DNA from: Lonicera japonica
Lineage: Eukaryota > Streptophyta > Magnoliopsida > Dipsacales > Caprifoliaceae
Direction of reading: 5' to 3'
Assembly (NCBI GenBank): GCA_021464415.1
Contig: CM038470.1
Location: 11,172,394-11,236,393 of the forward strand
Length of the DNA: 64,000 nt
Shown: one piece after another, positions 54,442-64,000 of the stretch
How the letters are laid out: each line of letters starts with the position of its first letter
Numbering within the stretch: position 1 is the stretch's first letter
Program-made: the position numbers and the translations under genes
The notes under the pieces: generated by a model
Databases searched by the model: none
What the model was told of the DNA's origin: nothing
What the model saw: only the letters and a program-made list of their open reading frames with translations

Positions 54442-57400
54442 GAGAAAAGTAAATCATATAATGCGAAAACCCAGGACTATCAAAGGGTTATATAAAGACA
54501 CAAACCCATATATATTTACATTAGTTATTGCTTAGTAGATGGGAGAGAATAAAATATAGGAAGTTTGGTATCTTTTGACTCGGTGATCCAAGTTGATGGG
54601 TCTCTACACCTCTGGCTGTCTCCCTCTCCCTTTCTCCCTCCCTCTGTGTGTGTGGGGTGTGCGTGTGTATAAATCTGACCAACCATAGATGTTGAAGTAG
54701 CTTGTAAATGGCAGGAACAGCTGTGTACGGTGGAGTGTTTGGTGGTCTGCTTAACTGTTCATATACATATAATCAGAGAGAAAGTAGAGAATGAAGATGA
54801 AAACAGAGGGGCAAGATTTTGAGAGAGTCGGAGATGGAATGAAGATAAGGGCAATTAGACCATTGATATTTCTTTGTTAGAACTTTGCCAGTGGCACCAA
54901 ATGTGCTAAATTTAAATTTCTGGTCACATGGGACTCCACATCAGATGTCCTTCTTGAAATAGAAATGATGTTATAGCTGGAACTTAAATTGCAACACTAA
55001 AAAATCTTGAGAACATTGCAATAATTGAAACAAAGGAGAGACTGAAACATGGTTTAAATTTAAAGGTCTAAAATGCAAAAAAACATTAAATTGTTAATGT
55101 TTTAAATCTTCAATATGCATCTTTGAGCATTCTGCGTACCTAATGCTTTGACAGATCCAATTAGCAAGGGCGATAACTTCAGGAGAGGCTGGAAAAGGGC
55201 ACAAACCAAGTGGTGTTATTGCTGTCTTTGTCACAGAACTTAGTAGAATTGCATCATCTGTGAGCATTTCATTGGTTGGAGTGAAAATCAGTTTTAAGCA
55301 GGCTCTGAAAGAATTCTCTTCCATTCCATTGCTAATCTACAAACATAATCATTTCCGATGTTATATACTCATATATCAGAGACTGCCCTGAAACTTAACA
55401 AATTTTAAATTTTCTAATTGTCCTTGGAAAACCAGAAAAAAGGAAAATTCAAAGTACTTTTTTTTAAATATATATATATATATTTTTGAACTTAGAAATG
55501 GGAATTGAACCCTCGACTCCTTTGTCCATGATTTTTCAACAAATGTATCAAGTTCATCAGGGTCTACTTGGAAGTTGGATCATGGTCAGGCAGTGTGCTT
55601 AATAAATGTGATAGAACATCACAACTTCAAAAAATGAAATGCTTATAAGAATATAAGATCCCTAAAGTGAGACCAGCTGTCAAGCTTTCAGAACAGTGTA
55701 TATATATAAATGAGAACAAGAAAGGGAAAGATCTGGGGGTATCTTAGTACAGCACCCTTGCACTCGACAGTTCTGAAATAAACAGACTACACATTTATCC
55801 ACTGGAAATGTGCAAGTCTTTAAAATTAGAAATTTCTTTCAACTGAATGTATATCAAAACCAAGAAATTGTATCCAGCTATCAGAGGATTATTGAGGAAT
55901 TATTCATAATAAATGAAATATGGTTGGATAGAGTCAATGAGTGGTTAGGATCTAAAGCAACTAGATTACGGGATCAAGGAGTGACTTCATTTCAATTAGA
56001 AGGAAATGCAACAATCTCAACCATCTGGACAAGGTTGGTCAGAAAAATAAATAACAAATGAAGAAGCAATTTTTTTTTACATATATAAAAGATAACAAAT
56101 ATTACAATAAAGAACACCAAGTGCACATGTGTGAGTGGGTCATTGATTAAAGAAGATCAGAACCTTCATCCTTGGAATTGGGACCCAGTCGGTAGCATTT
56201 CCTGTAGCTATTGACGGGAAAGCTCCCATGGCATCCTCATTGAGCACGAGGAGTCTGTAACACATAAATAGATGCAACAAAAGAAGAAGAAATAATCAGT
56301 AGGACTGAATTGGTTATATCTGCAGACCAAAATGGGGTTATATTGGTTAACAGCAATCAAAATTACCCTGCGGAATTATTAGGAGCCTTAGAAGAACAAA
56401 GAGAGTTCACTACAGACTCGCCGGTTGTGAAAGTAGTTCCTACAGACACCTGCACCAGAATCATCATTTATATATATATACACACCTGTATATGTACCTT
56501 AGAGGAGGCAGTTTTAGTATGAAGACTGAATTAACATTTGACTGTATTGAGCAGTTGGGCCCCCATCAAGTGACAGATTTCTTGAAAGGGTACCAATGTT
56601 TCCGAAGCAATTATGCCTTTGTCAGACATAGTACTGCTTTGAGAAGTTGTATTGTATGCTTCTAATATTGTACATTGCTTTGGCAATAACCATATAATTG
56701 CTTTTGCAATTGTGCCACCCTCTTGAAAAAGCTTGTCACTTCCTCTATTTAATGATGATTCAGAGGTCATTTACCACATCCTAAACTGACAATGCAGCAT
56801 CAGTTTATATGTCCTCTAACTTTGTTTTTATTTTTTAACCCTATTACATGAAAGATGATGATAACTTTACAGATTTTATTATTATGAGCTAATTTACTTG
56901 AGAGAGAGCAATTAAAATTTATATGAATGGACACAGGCAAAGGGTATTGTTACAAACTGACAGGTATACACCCACACAGCAAGTCATAAGAAAGGTTACT
57001 GAAAATTGACAGAACAATAAAAATAAAAAAGGTCAACAATTGAATTTACATACGTAGAGCATCATATGCTCGGTCAGCTGGGGTATTATTGACAACTAAA
57101 AGTATCTTAGCATTGATTAGTTGTTGACTAGCTTCTCTATTTGGGTAAGGGTTGCAGCAACACTATTTAATACACGAGGAAGATGACGTGTGTGGAAAAA
57201 TTACTAAATCACACGGGAGTCTTGTGGCATTTTGCAAAGCACATGCGGTGGGTGTAACTTTTTTATCAAAGTATGGAGCCTAATGGAGTTTATTCTAATA
57301 ATAATTTCTAATGGTTATTTGATCATATAGGATGTGTCTTTCATGTTTCTGTGTGTGTGTATATATATCACAATGTATATGCATGTGTATTCTATCTTTA

Positions 57401-59760
57401 ACAAAAAAAATAAAAAAATACATAATATAGCCACGAGATGACAAGCAAGAAGGCAAAGAAGCCATGGTCCATGTCAGCAAAATGAATGGTGTATTTATAG
57501 CAAAATGAATGGTGTATTTATTGTAGGCATAGCTACAATATTTCCCAAATAGGATTATATCTTTCTATAATTTTCACTGCATGAGTAAGCTTAACAAGCC
57601 AATAACATATTTTATTGCAAAAGTAGAATAAAGATTCTGCAAAACAAAAATAATTTCTCACTACCAACTCCTTTTTGGATGAAAACGGAGTTGTATTCAG
57701 TAAGATTCCCAATTATATATATAAACTAAATCATTACTTTCATGATACATCAACCAATCAAACTCAACAACCACATAAACCAGAAAAAAAAAAAGGACTC
57801 GACAAAAACTCGCTTCCATTAACAAGTGGCAATGGATCAATTAATTAACAATCATGTGCTTCTAACAATAAATCAACAAATCCAATTGAGCCTAACAATC
57901 ATATGCTTCCAATAACAGTTGAATCTGCAAGGTTGAAAAAATCATATGCTTTTAACAAGAAACTAAACCTGACAAGAATAAAACATACTTTTACCTATCA
58001 ACAATCATGCGCAAAAGGTGCAAAATAAATGAACAGGAATAAAAAAGGAAAACCGCAATCATATGCTTAGCAGACATGAAGGCTTCAGCAATAATAACCA
58101 TGACGTAAATGTAAATACTAGAGGTGACTTCACGTACATTTTGCAGTAGCTGCCGAATGTATTCATTTTCATTAACAAGCTGCAACAATTCTTTCTGAAG
58201 GCGATCGTTCTCTGCCGACAATAGCTTCTTTGTTGCAGCCAACTTTTCATTCACCGACTGAAATCTGATAGCCTCCTTTTTCTGCTTTTCACAGCACCTG
58301 CAAGAAAAATAATACAAAGAAAAATGAGCAAGACAAACTGTAAATGATTTTAAGATTTTACATATCTCTACAAGGAAAACAATCACAAACACAGATAAAT
58401 AGATATCCACCAGCTATGTGGCATTAAATATAAATATAACAAGAATTTAGATACTGGTTGAATTTGTTAAGGTCCTTGAACTATGGCCAAGTTCGTTGGA
58501 TAAATCAGTCTTTTTCGCTTGGGTAGAGAGCAGCAAAGGTGTTCCTAGATGAAAGAGAACGAATACCAAAATACCTCCCATTCGTTGCTGAATTTTTCGC
58601 AACCAAGTTGGGAAAAAATTAACCTATGAAGAACCCCCATGAGACCATTTTCAATTTGAGTAGAAGAATTTAATAACTTGAACTAAGAGCAACAAAGCTG
58701 TCATCTCAGAGCATCCAAAATTCGGGGGGTGGGGGAGGATCAATAATTTTTCTCCTAAATTTCTGAGGGAACATCATACTCTTGAAGCATCAACACTCTC
58801 ATGGAGCTCACTTATCAGACACTAACTAACAACCCGGGTTCTCACCCAAAAGGACTAGCCCAAGTTAATTTTTGGGTTCATTGAGTCCACATATAAAGAC
58901 AAGGATCTTCCCATTATGCTACCAATGTGGGTTTGTGACAAACTCACCCCCGCCCCCCAAATTAAAGTATGGAGTCCTCCTCAGGGAGGTGGGGCCACAA
59001 ACAAACAATTTCGGCTCATTGTAGTGGGCCTGGGTGTGGACCTGCTCTGATATCATAAGTCAAAATGGGGCAAACAACCCAAAATGGCCAGTCCAAGTTG
59101 TAATTTTAAGTTCGTTGAGCCCATATATAAGCCAAGGATCTCGCCTGCACACCACCAATGTGGGATATGTGGGTTTGGACACTGACACTCTGGGACGCAT
59201 TCCAACATGTTCCAGGGATTGAAACATAGTAGTTTAAAATAGAAAAAGCTCAAAGTTCAGTTCTTTAGAAAGTATCTAGTATACTTATGCATTTTGATTC
59301 ATTTGGAAACTGGAATAATACTAATTCGTTTAATTTTATTATCAATGTGCATGTGTCCTCCAATTTCTAAAAATGTGGCGTCGGCGTGTCAAGTCGTGTC
59401 CATGCTTGTGCCCGTGCTTTACAGGTTATACTTTTCCAACATAAAAAACCAAAGTATGCTGACAAAAACTTCTCTGTAAAGAATTAATACTCATTAATTA
59501 CTGGCAAAAGATGCTTGCCTGCGATTCTGAAACCAGACCTTGATCTGCTTAGAGTCAAGGGTAGAAAGAATTGGATTCTCATGGATAATTTCCAGCCTTT
59601 GAGAGCCACTTGGTTTCGGACATTCTGCAAAAACTCTCTCAAGAACCTCAACTTGCTCAGCTGTGTATAATATAGGCTTCCCCCAATCCTCACCTATTTC
59701 CCTGTCGCTATAGCCTCGTCTGCTGCCCCTCCATACCCCTGCAATCCCCTTCATTTCCAT
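52317..59760 (-). CDS. START-deleted class III HD-Zip protein (REVOLUTA-type derivative), 362 aa, eight exons
   Basis: Exons: 59760-59519, 58297-58138, 56449-56367, 56254-56164, 55336-55140, 54086-53981, 53177-53028, 52376-52317. Every junction is in phase; intron 1 uses a GC donor (CGCAG|gcaagc). The homeodomain (YTAEQVEVLERVFAECPKPS ... KQIKVWFQNRR, residues ~30-82) and the leucine zipper (NEKLAATKKLLSAENDRLQK, ~95-134) are class III. A linker (TTGESVV..NNSAG) and the first 30 START residues (VLNEDAMG..ATDWVPIPRMK) follow. The model then jumps to GMEENSFRACLKLIFTPTNE, SPEVIALANWICQS, FANQAGLHMLETTL and SGICMTVM, all from the C-terminal half including MEKHLA. Most of START, the post-START region, about 100 residues before SPEV and the last ~45 residues are absent (normal length ~840). 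It may be a pseudogene or a short, START-less regulator. Confidence 0.75.
54405..54441. repeat. (CT)n(CA)n microsatellite in HD-Zip intron 5
   Basis: Compound run of ct followed by ac dinucleotides. Confidence 0.9.
58805..59187 (-). mobile_element. TRIM-like miniature LTR retrotransposon in HD-Zip intron 1
   Basis: Two direct repeats of about 130 bp (58805-58940 and about 59057-59187) share accaatgtggg, caaggatct, catatata and gtccaagtt in the same order. Read on the minus strand, both start with TGTCA. The right repeat is followed by tgatatcagagc (59055-59044), one base off the initiator tRNA-Met primer-binding site tggtatcagagc, and the left repeat is preceded by a purine run (58958-58946). 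LTR, PBS, PPT and LTR within 383 bp and no genes fit a TRIM element. Confidence 0.6.
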
Positions 59761-60097
59761 TTTTCACCACCGAAACTCGTAACCCACCAATTAAGAATTA
59801 GTAGACAGAAAAAAGGCTTGAAGCTGCAATCAGCAGTTATAACGCAACCCTTCTGAGACCTGTGTGCTTTGTAAAATCCGCCGAAGGGTAGATTAGAGCA
59901 AAGTGTACGATGATGAGGTCATTGATCACTTCAAGCACAAAAAATCACAACAGCACTAGAGTTGGCTTGTTACTTCTCATAACGCTCAAGCTTTGTTGTT
60001 TGTTTCTGCAGTTTTTAGAAGCGATCCAAAACTAATTCTGTCTTTTGTTCTGAACCTCCAAACATGGTAAGTAAATAGGGACAAGCAGCTTTGGAAT

Positions 60098-60546
60098 TCC
60101 ATGTTCTATTTGAACAGCTGGTCAAATCTTACTATATCATTAAAATCACTTCAATTTGGTAAAATTAGAACAACGTCTGCATTCAAACCCATGTAAATTA
60201 CAGTAATATATGGTCATTAATTACCAGTTCACCTTGATTACATAAAATTTCTCCGTTTCAAACCAAAATCTAAGGATGCACACACAAACATTAGACACAT
60301 GCACACATATAAAGACTTTTTTTTCTATAATAAACTTCGTATTAAAAAGAATTTAAGTTCTATCGACTCCTCTTTAGTTCACATACGCATATATATATAT
60401 GCATATATATGCGTGTGTGTGTTAAGCTATTCCATTTCTGTTTGAACAGCTGCTCAAATCTCACTACATCATCAAAATCACTACAATTTGGTACAAATAC
60501 ACCAAAATGTGCATTCAAACCAGAGGAAATTACAGTAATGTGCATT
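60098..60546. repeat. ~115-bp direct duplication upstream of the HD-Zip gene
   Basis: 60098-60213 and 60429-60546 are alike (tttgaacagctg.tcaaatct, actaca/tatcat.aaaatcact, caatttggta, gcattcaaacc, aaattacagtaat). They lie 340-790 bp upstream of the minus-strand start codon, in the promoter or leader region. (TA)n and tatatgc motifs lie between and after the copies. Confidence 0.75.
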
Positions 60547-60969
60547 CATATATATACATATATATTTGCGTCTGTGAGTGAAGCAAGTAAAGTTACATAT
60601 ACATTGTGCGTTATGAATGATTTCTCAAATTGAGCTTCGGAATGAAAAAGCAAGTTAGGTTATAAATGAATTATATAAAGATTTTTTCACAACAAAGTTT
60701 TCTGAGAAGATATACGTACATGTATAAATCCATTTCTGAGACAATCTGTTCGATTCACTACATTTGATCGTCTTCAATGAAGGTGAAATACAGTTGATTT
60801 TCAACTTCTTCAAGCTGTTTAGGGATTCATTGAATCGATAAATGCTTATAAAGAGGGAAAAAACAGCTCTGTTTTTACTTTTTGAAAACATCCAATTTTT
60901 CACGGAATTGTATACTATATGATCACCAAAATAGACCACAGAAGAAGCTGTGAGAATCTCCACAGAAGC

Positions 60970-63900
60970 TGAGAATCTCTGAAAAGAAAAAGAAGCAAAA
61001 AGCTGCTAAAACTTTTCTAGGAAAAAGGGGAATCTTTTTGCAGAAAAAGTGATATCATTTACCAATATTGATATATTAAAATCCACGTATATTTAAGGGG
61101 TAAGGAGCGAGTATATATAAATTGGCTCGGCCTTTAAAATATTTTTAATGAAATAATTAAAATTAAATAATTAAAATGAGTTTTGATTATTTATTTAGTA
61201 AGTTAACAATGTAGTTATTCTAATGGCTAAGTTCATTATATTGATCGAATACAAATTAATCAAATTTTTGTTATTGAAGAAAGTGTCAACTTTGATTATA
61301 AATGGAGTATATTTAGTTATTTGTTAAAATGTTGCTAACTTTTGATTATATTATTTGGATAATGTATTTAGCCAGCATTATTAAAATTAATTATAATTAT
61401 TATTTTAATTATACCATCGGAGATACTCTAACAACTAAGCATATGTGCACATACTCGATTCTTAGGAGTCGAGCCAATGTAATTCAAAAATGACTCGGCC
61501 CCTAAGGTTCGAATATATGCACATATATGTGATTTTTAAGAGTCAAATAAATAAGGTAAAGTGTTATAAAATATTTTGGTACATATCAATAGCGTCCACC
61601 TATATTTATCTCTCATAACAAAAAATTGATATTTTAATTTCAAATAAATGTTAATAAGAATCAATGTGATAAGACTTTTTATTCTGACTAACAGATAAAT
61701 GATACACTGATATGTTAGATGTATGTCCCTTTGAAGTTATTAACAATATATATTTAATTGGCTGAAGAATTTATTATACATAGTCAATTTAGTAGTAACC
61801 AATCAAATAATTTTGAATAAGGATAATAACTTTAGCAGTGTTGATCATTTAAGTCTTTTAAAAATTCACAGCGGTAAAGCTTTGAAGATTTAAGGTATGT
61901 TTTTTTCGCCTAATTTTAAGATATGATTTAATAAATTACGTGATTTATATAATTTAGAAGTGTTTTTTTTTAAGATAAGTTTCAATATTTTAAAATTCCA
62001 TTAAATATTAAAATCTTTTGAATTACTTGATTTCAAAATTCGCTCAAAATGTTGGGATTTTAGAATCCTGTATTGAATCACGCAATTTAAATTTGACCAA
62101 TCTTTTTTTGATCTTATATCTCCTCTATTATTGGTCACTAATACTTTTCTCTCCAACTAAAATACTTAAATGGATAAAAATCATATTTAAACTCAACTTA
62201 TACTACTATATTTTGAAAATTTACATTTTTTTAAAATAACACCTAAATTGAAAATCATGAGATTTTTAAATCTTACTATTTATCAAATTGCATTATTTCA
62301 AAATTTGGTAAAAATAACATAACCTTATTGAATTTTTTTGAAATATCAATGCTGAGGTACTTAATTATGTGGAAAATTCCGCCAATTTAGTTTGAAAGAA
62401 AAAATAGACATGTTGACCATTTAATTAGTTTTGTTTCACAAGATGTGGGTTGCTTAGCAAGTTGGAATTGTGTATTAATTCATAATAAGATAAAAAAACA
62501 ATAAATAAAATAAATTATTAAATTAATTTTCTTATTCGTCCTTATCATCATTAATTTGCAAAAAAATAAAATAAAATGCATATTAATGATATGGTTCAAA
62601 CCAACAATTTCTTGAACAATAAGAACAATTTTAACCGTTGGGCAAATTCCATTTTATTTAGTTTCTTGCATTGTTAATTAGATATGTGTGTGCATGATAT
62701 ACCGTGCATACACATTGAGTGTATTCCTACATTTAGTAACAAATAAATTAGAAGTTGTTATTTGATTAATTTTTGATAGATGTAGATAGTACCTTAACAT
62801 ATAATATCAAATAAGTTTAATATGTTAAAATAACTTATAAGTTTGTCGGTTTATTTTATGTCTCATACTTCTTTGGTCTTAAATTAATGGCAGCTATTTT
62901 GGTAAAGATATCCAAAATTTAGAGTTTAATAAAATTTTTTAAATATAATTAAAACATCAAAATTTACGATAATTAACAAACTTTTTTTTTTTTTTTGTGA
63001 AAATAATGTATCATCAATGAAGGCATGCATCATTAGTAAATTACGAGAAGGGCTGACATTTGAAAGGGTAAAGCAGGTGCGTCACTATTATGAGTTGATT
63101 ATTAATAAGTACGACTGGTCCTTGTTCTGTAGTAAGAGTAAGAGTAGGACTGAGCCCTCGAAAGCCGCAGGTTGCATAGGTCTGCGCTTTTGAAAGTTAC
63201 ATGTGTGTGTCAACGACTCCCCTCACTGTCATTTTCATTTATATCGTGACCTACTAGTAATGGCACCTGCAGTGAATTAGTGCGCTGATTTTTACATTTT
63301 ATAAATGTGTTATAAATATTCCACAACTCACCAACACTTTTCATACTTCAATTTTATAAAAATCTCACAAACATACGCTTTATGTTTAACACATAATTAA
63401 CCTCACTTGCTTAATAATGAAAAAGTTAAGTTACATATACTTACTTCAAATGAATAGAGCTTGTTGCTATATATTCGGTTTAAATGATGTCATAAAGCAT
63501 TGAGAATACTGTCAATTTTTTGAATTAGACTCGTTTAATGAAAAAAAAAGTTCTCTTATATATACTCGGTGCAAATGAGGAAAATTCTTATATAGCCACT
63601 TGTCTGACACGAGACATTGGAGTACCGACAATAGGAACATTCAATTTAGCCAAACTTACACATCCGTTGATGGTATAATAACAAAATGTATACATGATAA
63701 AAGGAGCGTGACTTGTTTATTGTAATGACTAAAAATATCCTATATTAGTAGTATAATAGGAATATCCTTCCTTTATATGTTGGTGTAATGACCATAATTA
63801 ATAATTTGGGATAATCATTTTAGGAAAGAACTCGGGTAGTTACATATAATATTAGAGTATACCTAAGACTACTAGCATGTGAAGTGGCTGACATACATTA

Positions 63901-64000
63901 TGAATTTAACAGGGGGAGATTATAACGACAAAAAAATCCTGTATTAATAATGTAATGTGAATATCCTTGGTATATGTGGATGCAATAATTGGGTGGTTAC
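60970..64000. other. Gene-free region at the right end
   Basis: AT-rich sequence without protein-like ORFs. Two similar blocks at about 63718-63785 and 63925-63985 (tcctgtattaataatgtaat-type text followed by gaatatcctt) are short dispersed repeats. No complete element was delimited. Confidence 0.5.

Noticed and set aside
55495..55520. Minus-strand B-box-like ggttcaattcc in the HD-Zip intron
   Set aside because: No matching A box or cloverleaf; probably a decayed SINE or chance.
55810..56061. 84-codon plus-strand frame
   Set aside because: Lies antisense inside intron 4 of the HD-Zip gene and matches nothing; I also checked the opposite strand for START exons and found none.
56531..56770. 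79-codon minus-strand frame between HD-Zip exons 2 and 3
   Set aside because: No similarity to the HD-Zip III linker, and it is not needed for an in-frame junction.

Overview
The window is nuclear DNA from a flowering plant, most likely a eudicot. It is AT-rich and intron-rich, the coding exons are short and conserved, and miniature transposons are dense. The exact species cannot be read from the sequence. All splice models were built by eye from GT-AG (once GC-AG) junctions and reading-frame continuity; no transcript data were available.

Layout. 0-2.2 kb: a possible 3' end of a plus-strand gene, and a GC-rich first-exon-like fragment on the minus strand. 6.25-8.31 kb (-): a two-exon peroxisomal enoyl-CoA delta-isomerase ending in the PTS1 signal SRL. 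10.7-13.4 kb (-): a three-exon protein with nine CCHC zinc knuckles. 14.3-18.3 kb: several MITEs and a long-TIR Mutator-like element with a 9-bp target duplication. 18.9-24.0 kb (-): a complete six-exon ACT-domain-repeat gene (ACR9-like, 420 aa). 24-34.4 kb: gene-poor, with MITEs, a hAT-like element and degenerate duplications. 34.77 kb (+): an intronless histone H4 with its octamer promoter motif. 36.96-44.36 kb (-): a twelve-exon organellar methionyl-tRNA synthetase (OVA1-like) with an apparent 1-nt frameshift in the last exon. 44.9-45.2 kb: a broken LINE RNase H. 45.76-47.08 kb: a Pack-MULE that has captured a piece of a GALS-type galactan synthase gene. 48.5-49.3 kb: an internally deleted hAT element. 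50.2-50.5 kb (-): a 55-residue mitochondrial ATP synthase subunit. 52.3-59.8 kb (-): an eight-exon class III HD-Zip derivative. The last 3 kb show no gene.

The most unusual locus is the HD-Zip III derivative. Homeodomain, leucine zipper, the first ~30 residues of START and parts of the C-terminal MEKHLA region join in frame over eight exons (362 aa), while most of START, the following region and the C-terminal tail are missing. The microRNA165/166 target junction is lost with them. The second is the Pack-MULE, with ~170-bp terminal inverted repeats and an exact 9-bp target duplication around a GALS fragment that carries a stop codon and frameshifts.

The genes belong to unrelated housekeeping and regulatory pathways (fatty-acid oxidation, RNA binding, amino-acid sensing, chromatin, organellar translation, respiration, development). 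There is no operon-like or cluster logic among them. What unites the window is transposon traffic: most introns and spacers carry short inverted-repeat elements, many with TAA/TTA target duplications (PIF/Harbinger-Tourist type).
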